DNA of 64,000 bases from Mucilaginibacter sp. Bleaf8 (lineage in GTDB: Bacteria; Bacteroidota; Bacteroidia; Sphingobacteriales; Sphingobacteriaceae). The stretch is from contig NZ_JAHBBK010000002.1 in NCBI RefSeq assembly GCF_018390515.1, positions 539,743 to 603,742 of the forward strand, in the 5' to 3' direction. The notes under the pieces are model-generated. The model saw only the letters and a program-made list of their open reading frames with translations. It searched no databases and was not told the origin of the DNA. Every line of letters begins with the position of its first letter. Position 1 is the first letter of the stretch. Positions 1-8,879 of this stretch are shown one piece after another. The translations under genes were made by a program, and so were the position numbers.

Positions 1-14
1 AAATAAGCCCCGTT

Positions 15-49
15 TTAATGTTGATTTAATAAGGCGATGGGTATATTTG
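15..49 (+). promoter_or_regulatory. Candidate Pho box and -7 element before the phosphoesterase gene
   Basis: Two 11-bp-phased repeats, TTAATG (15-20) and TTAATA (26-31), precede a perfect Bacteroidota -7 element TATATTTG (42-49). The repeats lie 31 and 20 bp upstream of the TTTG, nearly the geometry seen at 1612-1656, 4180-4224 and 16015-16048. Transcription would start near 55-57, which excludes a start codon at 47 and supports the ATG at 71. That this is a PhoB-type site is inferred. Confidence 0.55.
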
Positions 50-70
50 GCGCGTATCTATTCTATACGT

Positions 71-1195
71 ATGGCTTCTTCCAAATATACTACCCCGGTT
101 TTTAAAAAAGATCAGCCGGATGATTCCTATAAATTTCAACCCTTACCTAAGCCTACCGGGCAATATCCATTCCGTTTGCCAATACAAGAGGTAATGCCGG
201 GCATAAGCGAACAAAAGCTGGTTTTTCATATGGTAGGCGACACCGGGAGCATACGCAATCCCGACTATCAGCGACTGGTGGCCAATGCCATGCGGCTGCA
301 ATATACCGAGGCTGATGGGGTAGAGAACAAGCCGCAGTTTCTGTACCATTTGGGCGATGTGGTATATAACCATGGTGAGGCCATCCGGTATGACGATCAG
401 TTTTTTACGCCCTATCAAACTTATCCGGGCGAGATATTTGCCATACCCGGCAACCATGATAGCGATGTAAACCCCGAAAGCCAAGTGCCATACCACAGTT
501 TAGAGGCTTTTAAGACTGTGTTTTGCGATACGCAGCGGCGTCAGGTACCATTTAGTAACAACAGTAACCGGTTAAGCATAGTTCAGCCAAACGTTTACTG
601 GACGCTGCAAACATCCCTGGCCAATATCATCGGCTTATGCAGTAATGTGCCTAAGTACGGTATAATTACCTCCGAACAGCGCGAATGGTTCATCAATGAA
701 TTGAAAGCTGCCGATGCGGAGCGCCCTGACAAAGCGTTATTAGTGTGCCTGCACCATGCGCCTTACACAGCTGATATAAATCATGGCTCAAGTCAGCCCA
801 TGATCTCATTCCTGGAAGATGCCTTTGAAGAAGCCGGTGTAAGGCCGAACCTGGTTTTAAGCGGCCATGTACATAATTACCAGCGGCTATGCAAAACCTA
901 TGCTGATGGGGTAAGCGTTCCATTTATTGTAGCAGGAGGAGGTGGCTATGATGAACTGCATGCCATAGCTGCTACAGATGATGAACGTTTTACCAACGAT
1001 AGTCCACTATTGAACGACGTGAAGCTGGAACAATACGTAGACAACCGGCATGGCTTTTTGAAGATAACAATCGAAAAGGAAAATACCGAGCTTACGCTAA
1101 CCGGCGAATATTATACCCTGCCACATGAACTGCCCGAAGGGAACGAAACGGAAGAGGCCGTTTTGGCCGACAGGTTTACTATTAACATTATATAA
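71..1195 (+). CDS. Calcineurin-like metallophosphoesterase
   Basis: This protein of about 374 residues carries the full dinuclear metallophosphoesterase motif set: GDTGS near the N-terminus, LGDVVYNHG, GNHDSD, LHHAPY and SGHVHNYQR. It should hydrolyse phosphomonoesters or phosphodiesters. No signal peptide is evident, so a cytoplasmic location is likely. A TTG codon at 47 would extend the frame, but it lies inside the -7 promoter element, so the ATG at 71 is chosen. The gene stands alone, is preceded by a Pho-like box, and ends at a strong bidirectional terminator. The substrate cannot be told from sequence; a role in phosphorus scavenging is inferred from the promoter and neighbours. Confidence 0.87.
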   Translation: MASSKYTTPVFKKDQPDDSYKFQPLPKPTGQYPFRLPIQEVMPGISEQKLVFHMVGDTGSIRNPDYQRLVANAMRLQYTEADGVENKPQFLYHLGDVVYNHGEAIRYDDQFFTPYQTYPGEIFAIPGNHDSDVNPESQVPYHSLEAFKTVFCDTQRRQVPFSNNSNRLSIVQPNVYWTLQTSLANIIGLCSNVPKYGIITSEQREWFINELKAADAERPDKALLVCLHHAPYTADINHGSSQPMISFLEDAFEEAGVRPNLVLSGHVHNYQRLCKTYADGVSVPFIVAGGGGYDELHAIAATDDERFTNDSPLLNDVKLEQYVDNRHGFLKITIEKENTELTLTGEYYTLPHELPEGNETEEAVLADRFTINII

Positions 1196-1207
1196 GCAGC
1201 ATTTTAT

Positions 1208-1253
1208 ACTAAACAAACAAGCCGGGTATCAATATCCGGCTTGTTTGTTTAGT
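1208..1253. terminator. Bidirectional terminator, 18-bp perfect stem
   Basis: Arms 1208-1225 and 1236-1253 are perfect inverted repeats around a 10-nt loop, GC-rich at the loop end and A/T-rich at the base. The element sits between convergent genes ending at 1195 (+) and 1277 (-), so it can serve both. Confidence 0.85.
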
Positions 1254-1276
1254 GTTGGTATGTTTGTAAGGTATAA

Positions 1277-1510
1277 TTACAAACGATCGTCTGTTAGTCC
1301 GTCGTCTTCATCTTCATCATCAAAGTCTTCGGTGTCTAAGTCATCTTCATCGTCAAAATCATCATTATCTAAGTCTTCGTCATCAAAATCTTCCGTGTCG
1401 TCTAAATCTTCATCATCGGCAGCATACTCTTCGCCCGGAAAAGCATCATCGTCAGCTGCAAAATACAGTACATCTTGCAACTCGTTTAAGGTGTTGGTCA
1501 TCATTTCCAT
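1277..1510 (-). CDS. Small, extremely acidic hypothetical protein
   Basis: The 77-residue product is about half Asp and Glu (I count 29 D and 11 E). After a roughly 20-residue ordinary N-terminus (MEMMTNTLNELQDVLYF) it becomes a low-complexity acidic tail in which TEDFDDED occurs twice. No domain is recognised. The opposite strand is also open and reads as a Ser/Lys-rich protein; the minus strand is preferred because it has an ATG directly after an AT-rich leader, ends just before the terminator at 1208-1253, and short poly-Asp/Glu proteins are common in this group. A disordered, cation- or protein-binding role is possible but unproven. Confidence 0.6.
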   Translation of the reverse strand: MEMMTNTLNELQDVLYFAADDDAFPGEEYAADDEDLDDTEDFDDEDLDNDDFDDEDDLDTEDFDDEDEDDGLTDDRL

Positions 1511-1611
1511 AAGTGTATTTGTTTTGTTTCAAGATACGCACATTATAATAAAATGATGAAAAATTTGTGTTATGAAATATTTAATCGCCCACAGGTCATA
1601 AAGCGAAATAT

Positions 1612-1656
1612 TTAAAAGTATCATTACAAGTACTTAACAGAGCCTGCATAGCTTTG
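1612..1656 (+). promoter_or_regulatory. Candidate Pho box and -7 element before the DUF47 gene
   Basis: Three hexamers in strict 11-bp phase, TTAAAA (1612), ATTACA (1623) and TTAACA (1634), precede the -7 element TAGCTTTG (1649-1656). Their first bases lie 41, 30 and 19 bp before the TTTG. The downstream gene is PhoU-like, which fits control by phosphate. Start of transcription would be near 1663, just upstream of the ATG at 1676. Confidence 0.65.
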
Positions 1657-1675
1657 CTCCCTTAAATACTTAGCT

Positions 1676-2320
1676 ATGTCCGTATCGTTGCTTAAATTCT
1701 TCCGGTCAAAAAATAATGTTTTCTTCGGCCTTTTTAACCAATCGGCAGCCAACAATGTTGAGATGGCCAAACTGCTATATAAGGCCGTAAGCAGTGACTC
1801 GGATCAGGAAATAGCTTTGCAGTTTAATCATATTAACCGGTTGAAGATGAAGGGAAATGATTTAAAGCATCAGGTATATGCTGTATCTTCAAAATCACTG
1901 ATCACTCCATTTGAGCGTGACGATATGTACGCTTTGGCATCTGCCATTAATGAGGTGTGCGATAGTATCCATGTTTCGGCAAGGCGCGTCAATCTGTATA
2001 AACTGAATGATCTGGCTCCGGCCGTAAAAGAGCTGGCCGGCCTGATTATTGAAACCAGTATGGAGCTGAGTAACTGCGTCAAGTATCTGGAAGATTTAGA
2101 TAACGTTGATGATATATCCGCGTGCTGCAACAAAATAAAGCAGCTTGAACGCTATGCCGATCAGGTTTACGATAAGGCGCTCACCGGCAAGTGGCCGCAA
2201 GAAACGCAATCCATCGAGATGATCAAATACACAGAAATATTGGCAGCGCTTGAAACCGCTACTGATAAGTGCGAAGATGCGATTCCGGTGATAGAAAGTA
2301 TTATCGTTAAAAATAAGTAA
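1676..2320 (+). CDS. DUF47 family PhoU-like phosphate transport regulator
   Basis: The 214-residue all-helical protein matches the DUF47/PhoU-like family in length and pattern: an N-terminal FFRSKNNVFFGLFNQSAAN segment, a central FERDDMYALASAINEVCDSI helix, and a C-terminal helix with ETATDKCEDA. DUF47 proteins usually sit beside a low-affinity Pit-type phosphate transporter and modulate it. Here no pit gene follows, and tRNA genes come next, so the partner must be elsewhere or absent. The promoter carries a three-repeat Pho-like box, consistent with phosphate-responsive expression. The family call is firm; the exact partner is unknown. Confidence 0.88.
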   Translation: MSVSLLKFFRSKNNVFFGLFNQSAANNVEMAKLLYKAVSSDSDQEIALQFNHINRLKMKGNDLKHQVYAVSSKSLITPFERDDMYALASAINEVCDSIHVSARRVNLYKLNDLAPAVKELAGLIIETSMELSNCVKYLEDLDNVDDISACCNKIKQLERYADQVYDKALTGKWPQETQSIEMIKYTEILAALETATDKCEDAIPVIESIIVKNK

Positions 2321-2484
2321 GTCACTTAATCTCTTTGTGTGTTGATTTAGTTTGTCTCTAACATTTCACTTGTAATTGCTTGATTCTTAATATTTATCAA
2401 GATGCGTTAAATTATTTATATGGATCAGCACATTATGAATGTTAAATATTTTACCAGAATTTTTTAAAAACCAACAGAAGTTAC

Positions 2485-2492
2485 TATATTTG
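2485..2492 (+). promoter_or_regulatory. -7 element of the tRNA-Gly promoter
   Basis: TATATTTG at 2485-2492 fits the Bacteroidota -7 consensus TAnnTTTG and lies about 50 bp before the tRNA. The -33 region is only a T-run near 2461, so the -33 match is weak. The second tRNA-Gly copy has the same -7 octamer. Confidence 0.6.
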
Positions 2493-2540
2493 CGTCACCA
2501 AAACGAAAGGGGTATGTTAAAGTATCCTGAACGTTAAAAT

Positions 2541-2613
<73 letters not shown>

Positions 2614-2616
2614 CCC

Positions 2617-2644
2617 AATCCCTTCCGAAATATCAGGAGGGATT
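2617..2644 (+). terminator. Hairpin between tRNA-Gly and tRNA-Leu
   Basis: Arms 2617-2628 and 2633-2644 pair with two mismatches around a 4-nt loop and are followed by TGTTTTTG. It may be a weak terminator or a processing signal in a tRNA-Gly/tRNA-Leu transcript. The right arm shares TCAGGAGGG with the terminator after tRNA-Leu. Confidence 0.5.
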
Positions 2645-2668
2645 TGTTTTTGAAAAGGTGAATCACCT

Positions 2669-2754
2669 GCTCGGGTGGTGGAACTGGTAGACACGCAGGA
2701 CTTAAAATCCTGTGATCCTTAAAGATCGTGCGGGTTCGATTCCCGCCCCGAGTA
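2669..2754 (+). tRNA. tRNA-Leu (TAA)
   Basis: This is an 86-nt class II tRNA. The acceptor arm GCTCGGG pairs with CCCGAGT (one G-T) and the discriminator is A. The anticodon stem CAGGA/TCCTG encloses the loop CTTAAAA, giving anticodon TAA. A long variable arm (TGATCCTTAAAGATCGT) follows, as expected for leucine. Confidence 0.95.
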
Positions 2755-2786
2755 CAAAGCCCTCCTGAAAAATCAGGAGGGCTTTG
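2755..2786. terminator. Terminator after tRNA-Leu
   Basis: A perfect 14-bp stem (2755-2768 and 2773-2786) with an AAAA loop is followed by TTGTTTT. It directly follows the tRNA 3' end. It faces the convergent gene ending at 2867 and may also help terminate that gene. Confidence 0.8.
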
Positions 2787-2866
2787 TTGTTTTATAGGGT
2801 TTAAGCAAAAAGACAGACGAAAAGCCATCTTATAGCTGGCTCTTCGTCTATTTTCAGCCTGCATAA

Positions 2867-4156
2867 TTACAGTTTTAGCTTTACAAAGTACAAGCGGTTG
2901 TGGTCAACCGAATTGGTAGCCGGTAAAATCTTTGCGGCAAAATTGTTGTTGCCGTTATCAACCACGCCAAAATCATCATCGTTTGATATAACCAGGATGT
3001 TGCCCGGTAGCAGGGCAATGCCCTCGGCTTTATCATGCGGGTAAACGGATGGTAAATCTTTTAACAGGTCAAGTACCTGTACCTTGCTTACAGGCGCAAT
3101 GCCGGCCGATTTTAGTCCGTCGGTATTCAGTAATTGTTCTACCGTTTTGCCATCATAGAGCTTACCGTTCGTGCCGTTTGCCGGGTCGGATATATCGGTT
3201 GCGCCGGCCAGATCAATCTTAAATACTTTTTTGAAGGTAGCCGGGTTGCTTGCCGCACCGCCGTAATTGCCATCGCGCTCAATTGTTAAAAAGGTAGTGC
3301 TGTTAACAGCTGTAATTTCACTCACGCCGGTTAATGATGCATTGTCCATCACATATGCATACTGTTTGGTACTGCCCGATGCTATATCAAAAGTAAGTAT
3401 GCGCAATATGGTTGAATTGTTTACTGCAGCTTTTGATGGGTTGTACATTGGCGATTGCATAATGCCTACCAGTGTTTTACCATCAGGTGTTATAGCCAAA
3501 CCTTCCATGCCACGGTTGGCACGGCGGGTTGCAAACACCGCCGGAATTTTACGGCCGCCGGTACCAGCACCAAACGGATTAATGCGTTCAATGGTGCGGC
3601 CTGTTGCATCAACGTGTACAATATGTGGGCCGTACTCGTCACTGATCCAGAAAGAACCATCAGCAGCCATAGCCAAGCCTTCAGAATCGATACCATCGGC
3701 GCTTGGAGCTATCACCTGGCCGTTCAGGCCGTAAGCTGTTTCGCCGGAAGCGCCCATGCCGGCAGGGTTGGGCAAGCCGTTCAACTTTTGGCCGGTTGCA
3801 TTTTTCAATTCAATGATTTGCTCTAAAACCAGTTTGCCATCTTTTAACCGGAATTTTCCGATCTGCGGCGTAAAGTCAGGACGGCCAATAATAATAGAAT
3901 TGCTGGCTTGCCCGGTCACATTGGGCCCCCGGTCCGTTAGCATATAAAATACATCGGGCGATTGAGGATCGGGCACTACAGAGGAGCCGAAGCCTCCATT
4001 GTAAACTTTTACACCATTAGCGGTGGTGTATAACACAGCCGGGTCTGATGCTTCGGCCATATCAGGGTAGTTAAAACTGGTATCAGGGTTGTTCTTTTTA
4101 CAAGCGGTAACAGATACTGCAGCAACTGCAAGGGTAACCAATAATTGTTTTTTCAT
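2867..4156 (-). CDS. Phytase-like esterase family lipoprotein
   Basis: The 429-residue protein starts with a lipoprotein signal (hydrophobic stretch then SVTAC), so it is probably anchored to a membrane after Cys-19. The rest matches the family annotated as esterase-like activity of phytase: TDRGPNVTG, SFWISDEYGPHIVHVDATG and RANRGMEGLAITPDGKTL are typical strands of its beta-propeller. It likely acts on organic phosphate esters outside the cytoplasm, although members are poorly characterised. It is divergent from the TonB-receptor operon at 4487. Its own promoter carries the best-matching Pho-like box in the window. Confidence 0.82.
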   Translation of the reverse strand: MKKQLLVTLAVAAVSVTACKKNNPDTSFNYPDMAEASDPAVLYTTANGVKVYNGGFGSSVVPDPQSPDVFYMLTDRGPNVTGQASNSIIIGRPDFTPQIGKFRLKDGKLVLEQIIELKNATGQKLNGLPNPAGMGASGETAYGLNGQVIAPSADGIDSEGLAMAADGSFWISDEYGPHIVHVDATGRTIERINPFGAGTGGRKIPAVFATRRANRGMEGLAITPDGKTLVGIMQSPMYNPSKAAVNNSTILRILTFDIASGSTKQYAYVMDNASLTGVSEITAVNSTTFLTIERDGNYGGAASNPATFKKVFKIDLAGATDISDPANGTNGKLYDGKTVEQLLNTDGLKSAGIAPVSKVQVLDLLKDLPSVYPHDKAEGIALLPGNILVISNDDDFGVVDNGNNNFAAKILPATNSVDHNRLYFVKLKL

Positions 4157-4179
4157 GTGTTGGGTGTTTAGCTCGGGTG

Positions 4180-4224
4180 CAAAGCAAGGAGAGGGCTGTA
4201 AAGTAATTGTTAAAATAAGAATAA
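4180..4224 (-). promoter_or_regulatory. Candidate Pho box and -7 element of the phytase-like gene
   Basis: Read on the minus strand, TTATTC (4224-4219), TTAACA (4213-4208) and TTTACA (4202-4197) are in exact 11-bp phase. They precede TTGCTTTG (4187-4180), one base off TAnnTTTG. Distances to the TTTG are 41, 30 and 19 bp, identical to those upstream of the DUF47 gene. Confidence 0.65.
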
Positions 4225-4419
4225 CATTCCCAAGAGGCCTATTTACGGGGTTGTTTTGGATACTATGTTACTGGTAACGAATAATTTCAGCTTCAAAATT
4301 AACAGCGTGGCACCGGGACTGTAAGTACTTATATAAAGTTGATTGATTGATAAAATGTTATTCAATTTAAAAATATCGTTAATAATGCTTAGTTATTTTC
4401 CTGTTATATTATCAAATTG

Positions 4420-4464
4420 GTAATAAACATAGCGGTTTGATTTAATACGGGCGGTATAGCTTCG
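4420..4464 (+). promoter_or_regulatory. Promoter of the TonB receptor operon with partial Pho-like box
   Basis: TAGCTTCG (4457-4464) resembles the -7 element. TTAATA (4442) lies 19 bp and GTAATA (4420) lies 41 bp before its TTCG, the same two positions as in the better boxes, but the middle position (4431, AGCGGT) does not match. A TTTG at 4436-4439 with a 17-bp spacer also makes an ordinary -33/-7 promoter, so Pho control here is only suggestive. Confidence 0.4.
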
Positions 4465-4486
4465 CCCAAAATTCAATCCACTATTT

Positions 4487-7400
4487 ATGCTACAATCTTT
4501 ACGTAAGCTATCAGTTCTCTTATTATTCCTGTTGGCTTTCTTGAAACAGGAATCTCTTTTTGCACAAACGTCGCAGGCCGGTATCACAGGTACCATTGTT
4601 GACGATAAAAAATTACCAGTTCCGGGAGCCACCGTGCGGATACGCAACGAGTCTACCGGTTTTACCTCCAGTACCACAACCGGTGTAAGTGGCGAGTATA
4701 CCTTCAGGCAGCTTCCGCTTGGCGGCCCTTATACGCTTACCGCAACTTATATGGGTTATACAGCGCCAACCCGTACAGGCTTAATGCTTAACTTAGGCGA
4801 TATAGTTAAGATCAACGTACTTATGCAATCATCATCGGTTGCGTTAAACGCGGTAGAAATTAAGGGCACCAACTCTAAATCAATTATTCCTAATTTAGGT
4901 GCTGCCACTTCGGTAACGGCTAAGGATATTGCCCGCTTACCCGTAAACGGTCGTAACTACATTTCATTAACTGATTTGTCGCCTTTAAGCCGGGGTACCA
5001 ACATTGCCGGACAGCTTGCCACCTCAACCAACTTTACCGTTGATGGTATGACTGCCAAAAACCCAACCTTTGGTGGTACGGCAAGTACAGGCTCGCCATA
5101 TTCTATATCAATGGAAGCAGTACGCGAATTTAAAGTAGTAACCAACCAGTACGACGTAACCTACGGCCGTAGCGGCGGTGGTACCATCAATACAGCTACC
5201 AAATCGGGTACTAATACTTTAAGCGGTAGTGCATTCGGGTTTATGCGTGCCGATTGGTTATCGTCAAAATACGATACCCGCGGTAACAGACGTAATGCGC
5301 CCTTTTCAACTTATCAATATGGTTTCTCGTTAGGTGGCCCAATTATTAAAGACAAAGCTCATTTCTTTGTTACCTGGGATCATCAGCGTGATGCCCGCCC
5401 GTTGCAAATTGCCGATATACAAGGTCCTGCCGACGAGGTTCGTTATAACGTAACGCAGTCAACGTTGAATACTTACTTGAATATTGCACGCAGCAAATAT
5501 GGTGTGGCTAACAGCCCGCAGTTTGGTTCGTTCGATAAAAAACAGAACACGGACGCCATTTTTGGCCGTATCGATTTTCAGATCAACGATAAAAACTTGC
5601 TTACCTTGAGCAACAATTATATCTATGACCTCAATAATCAAAACATTGGCGATAACAGTGCTATAAACTTATACGAGGTTTATGGCACCAGCCGTAACAA
5701 GAGCAACAACACCATGGCCATGCTGCGTTCAAACCTGAGCCCACGCATGACGAATGAATTGAAAGTGCAGCACCAGTCGGCATCGGTTGAAAGTATTACC
5801 AGCAGCCAGGTACCTGCCAGCAACATTCCGCGCGCTATTGTTGACCGCGCGCAATCAAGTGTTGGCGGTAAAGACGTTTTTACCTCGATCCAGTTAGGTG
5901 GTCAGCGTTACGCGCCTGAATATTTTTTCAGCAACGTAGCACAACTGATCGATAACTTGTATTACAATACAGATAAAATCAACTACACCTTCGGTGCAGA
6001 TCTGATGTATACACACATGCGATCACGCTATGGCAGTGAGGTGAACGGTCGTTTTTACTTCAGAAACATGGACGACTTTAACAACCTGAACCCATACCGC
6101 TATGCCCGTGAAATTCCATTGGTTGATGATCCGAGCGTAAATCAGAATTATATCAACACCGGTGTGTATGCGCAAATGCAAACCAAACTTGCACCTGGTT
6201 TAGAAATGATGGCGGGTATACGTGCCGATTACACTAATTATTTCAACAAGCCAACCTTTAACCAGGCGGTTTATGAAGATTTGGGTTTAAAAACAGATCA
6301 TTCGTTAACTACTTTCCAGTTACAGCCGCGTGTGCAGTTTACCTGGGATATTGGCGAGCGTCAGCGTGACATTATTCGTTTTGGCGGTGGTATGTTCGGT
6401 ACCGATATCCTGAACTATACCATGATTAATAACATGGTGTTTGATGGTACCAAACTGGCTTCGGTTGATATTTTGCGTTCAAATACTGGCCCTAACCTGG
6501 TGCCAACGCCAAACTTCCCGGCTTACCGCGCTAATCCGGCAACAGCTCCGGGTGTTGAACTGTTTAATGTACCCGGTGTTGCGCGTTTATCTACTATCAA
6601 CTTAAACCGCGAAGATGTACGCATCCCGGTAGTATATAAAGCCAATGCATCTTACAACCGTTTTGTTACCGATCGTCTGCGTTTGGGTGTGAGCGTATTT
6701 GCAAGCTGGACACGTAACAACTATATGTACACTGACGCCAATATCGTAGATCAGCCTTATTTCAGAATTGCTGCTGAGGATAACCGCGGCGTGTATGTAC
6801 CCGCTAATACCATCAGTACTACTACCGGCGCTGCCGACTGGACTTTGGGCCGTAAAACTAATCGTGTAGGCCGTGTACTGGCACTGAACAGTGATGGTAA
6901 AATCAACCAATATGCTTTCGTGGTTGACGGTACTTACAAATACTTCAGAGATGGTGAGGTAACTGCAAGCTATACCTGGAACGATACCAAAGATAACACC
7001 TCATACAATGGTAACGTGGCTAATACAGCAACGCTGTCATTACCGGTAAAAGACGATCCGCGCGACTTAAGCAAAATGAGCTATTCTGATAACCAGTTCA
7101 GAAACAAGATTGTGGTTTACGGTACATCACCAAGTTTTTATGGCTTTGTTGTAGGTTTGCGTTATTCAGGTATTGGCGGTACACGCTACTCATTAGTTGT
7201 GAACGGAAACGTAAACGGCGATTTTGTGTCATCAAACGATCTGGCTTACGTTTACAATCCTAATGATGCTAACGTGGCAGCTAACCTGCGTACCGGTGTG
7301 CAAGCCATACTTGACAACCCAAATGCAAGTGAAAGCCTGAAAGACTATGTACGCAAAAGCATAGGTAAAGTAGCTGAAAGAAATGGTGGCGTAAACGGCT

Positions 7401-7672
7401 TTTACGGTCAGTGGGATGTTCGTATAGCCAAGCGTTTCAAAACCTTCAATAAACAATACGTTGAGTTTTCGGCCGATTTGTTTAACGTAGTTAACTTGTT
7501 CAACAAAAACAAAGGTGTAATCAAAAACCTGGGCAACCAAAACCTGTATACCATCACTTCATTCAACCCTGCTACTACCAACTATGTATATAATGTAAAT
7601 GCCAACGCTGGAGTAGTTAACCCAACCGGTAATCCTTACCAGTTCCAGTTTGGTTTGCGTTATGGTTTTTAA
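4487..7672 (+). CDS. TonB-dependent receptor with carboxypeptidase-regulatory domain (Oar-like)
   Basis: The 1061-residue protein has a signal peptide ending near LFAQ. An N-terminal carboxypeptidase-regulatory domain follows (about residues 30-115, with GITGTIVDDKKLPVPGATV). Then comes a plug domain (about 125-240, with INTATKSGTN), then a long beta-barrel ending in the terminal Phe of RYGF. It lacks a SusD partner. The architecture fits Oar-like active transport across the outer membrane. The secreted esterase and glycerophosphodiesterase follow at 22 and 50 bp in one operon, suggesting that the imported ligand is a product or substrate of these enzymes. The promoter has a partial Pho-like box. 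Confidence 0.88.
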   Translation: MLQSLRKLSVLLLFLLAFLKQESLFAQTSQAGITGTIVDDKKLPVPGATVRIRNESTGFTSSTTTGVSGEYTFRQLPLGGPYTLTATYMGYTAPTRTGLMLNLGDIVKINVLMQSSSVALNAVEIKGTNSKSIIPNLGAATSVTAKDIARLPVNGRNYISLTDLSPLSRGTNIAGQLATSTNFTVDGMTAKNPTFGGTASTGSPYSISMEAVREFKVVTNQYDVTYGRSGGGTINTATKSGTNTLSGSAFGFMRADWLSSKYDTRGNRRNAPFSTYQYGFSLGGPIIKDKAHFFVTWDHQRDARPLQIADIQGPADEVRYNVTQSTLNTYLNIARSKYGVANSPQFGSFDKKQNTDAIFGRIDFQINDKNLLTLSNNYIYDLNNQNIGDNSAINLYEVYGTSRNKSNNTMAMLRSNLSPRMTNELKVQHQSASVESITSSQVPASNIPRAIVDRAQSSVGGKDVFTSIQLGGQRYAPEYFFSNVAQLIDNLYYNTDKINYTFGADLMYTHMRSRYGSEVNGRFYFRNMDDFNNLNPYRYAREIPLVDDPSVNQNYINTGVYAQMQTKLAPGLEMMAGIRADYTNYFNKPTFNQAVYEDLGLKTDHSLTTFQLQPRVQFTWDIGERQRDIIRFGGGMFGTDILNYTMINNMVFDGTKLASVDILRSNTGPNLVPTPNFPAYRANPATAPGVELFNVPGVARLSTINLNREDVRIPVVYKANASYNRFVTDRLRLGVSVFASWTRNNYMYTDANIVDQPYFRIAAEDNRGVYVPANTISTTTGAADWTLGRKTNRVGRVLALNSDGKINQYAFVVDGTYKYFRDGEVTASYTWNDTKDNTSYNGNVANTATLSLPVKDDPRDLSKMSYSDNQFRNKIVVYGTSPSFYGFVVGLRYSGIGGTRYSLVVNGNVNGDFVSSNDLAYVYNPNDANVAANLRTGVQAILDNPNASESLKDYVRKSIGKVAERNGGVNGFYGQWDVRIAKRFKTFNKQYVEFSADLFNVVNLFNKNKGVIKNLGNQNLYTITSFNPATTNYVYNVNANAGVVNPTGNPYQFQFGLRYGF

Positions 7673-7693
7673 TTGAAGTAGTAATAACAGACT

Positions 7694-8830
7694 ATGAAAG
7701 TAATACTAACTGTAGCATTGTGCGTTGCCCTGTATGGGGCAACTGCACAAAGTTTACCTAAACCTGCGCAAAAGTACCAGCAATCGCCCGAGGTAAAGGC
7801 CGATGGCCAGACCACCTTTCGCTTTTTGGCGCCTAACGCAAAAAAGGTAATGCTCATTATGGATGATGCCAAGCCAAGGTCAATGCAAAAAGATACGGCA
7901 GGCGTGTGGAGCTTTACCGAGACATTATCACCCGATGTGTACCGTTACACCTTTTCGGTAGATGGTAATGTACTGCCCGATCCTAATAATCCATACATCA
8001 AACCTTTGTTTAAACGTGCTTTGGGGCAAAGCCTGGCTCATGTACCGGGGCCAAAAACCTTGAGTTGGGAATTGAACGATGTGCCGCATGGCGAATTGCG
8101 CCAGCATTTTTATAAATCCGGCATTGTTGGCGATCAGCGCGACATCAGGGTGTACACGCCACCGGGTTACAATCCCAATCGTAAGGAGCCTTACCCGGTA
8201 TTGTACCTGTTTCATGGCATTACTGATGAAACCAGTGCCTGGGTTACCGCCGGCCGCGAAAACATCATATTAGATAACCTGATTGCACAGGGCAAAGCCA
8301 AGCCCATGATTATTGTGAACACGCTGGGGTATGGCGCTCCCGAAATGTTTGATCCCGGTTCGGGCGGAACGACTAAAGAGCTGCTAAAAAAGAATGAAGA
8401 ACTGTTCGTTTCTTCGTTCATACAGGAGGTAATACCGATGGTTGATAAACTTTACAATACGGGTAAAACTAAAAAGTACCGTGCAGTAGCAGGATTATCC
8501 ATGGGAGGGGGGCAGTCATTAGATGCCGGCTTGAATAATCCTGATTTGTTCGATTACGTGGGCGGTTTCAGTTCGGCTGTTATATTGCTAAATCCCGATT
8601 ATACCAAAGCTTTTCCTCAGCTCGATGAATCTATCAATAAAAAATTGAAACTGATTTGGATAGCCATCGGTAAAGATGACTTTTTAATTGAATCGAACAG
8701 GAAATACAAGGCCTGGTTGGAATCGAAAAACATTAAGTTTTTTTACAAGGAAACCGAAGGTGTGCACAGCTACAATGTATGGCGCAGGTATTTAACCGAA
8801 TTTGCACCTTTGCTTTTTAAAGATAAATAA
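7694..8830 (+). CDS. Secreted alpha/beta-hydrolase esterase (Fes/feruloyl-esterase type)
   Basis: The 378-residue protein has a signal peptide (cleavage near ATAQS) and an N-terminal immunoglobulin-like E-set/CBM48-type domain (about residues 35-105). An esterase D-type hydrolase domain follows. The nucleophile elbow is GLSMGG and the catalytic His is in EGVHSYNVWRRYL near the C-terminus. Relatives are annotated as enterochelin esterase or feruloyl esterase, and true substrates vary. Because it lies between a TonB receptor and a glycerophosphodiesterase, a role in hydrolysing an ester ligand in the periplasm is likely. A siderophore role is possible but has no other support here. Confidence 0.85.
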   Translation: MKVILTVALCVALYGATAQSLPKPAQKYQQSPEVKADGQTTFRFLAPNAKKVMLIMDDAKPRSMQKDTAGVWSFTETLSPDVYRYTFSVDGNVLPDPNNPYIKPLFKRALGQSLAHVPGPKTLSWELNDVPHGELRQHFYKSGIVGDQRDIRVYTPPGYNPNRKEPYPVLYLFHGITDETSAWVTAGRENIILDNLIAQGKAKPMIIVNTLGYGAPEMFDPGSGGTTKELLKKNEELFVSSFIQEVIPMVDKLYNTGKTKKYRAVAGLSMGGGQSLDAGLNNPDLFDYVGGFSSAVILLNPDYTKAFPQLDESINKKLKLIWIAIGKDDFLIESNRKYKAWLESKNIKFFYKETEGVHSYNVWRRYLTEFAPLLFKDK

Positions 8831-8879
8831 CAGAATTCAAGTGGCTAAATAACTGCTGCTTTATTAAATTGAAATAGTA

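Noticed and set aside
1125..1556. Plus-strand Ser/Lys-rich frame overlapping the acidic gene
   Set aside because: It is the antisense reading of Asp/Glu codons (TCATC-type repeats), overlaps the end of the phosphoesterase gene and runs through the terminator at 1208-1253.
7694..8830. Siderophore (enterobactin-type) esterase role
   Set aside because: The fold would allow it, but no siderophore synthesis, Fur-like box or iron genes are nearby; the partner gene is a glycerophosphodiesterase.
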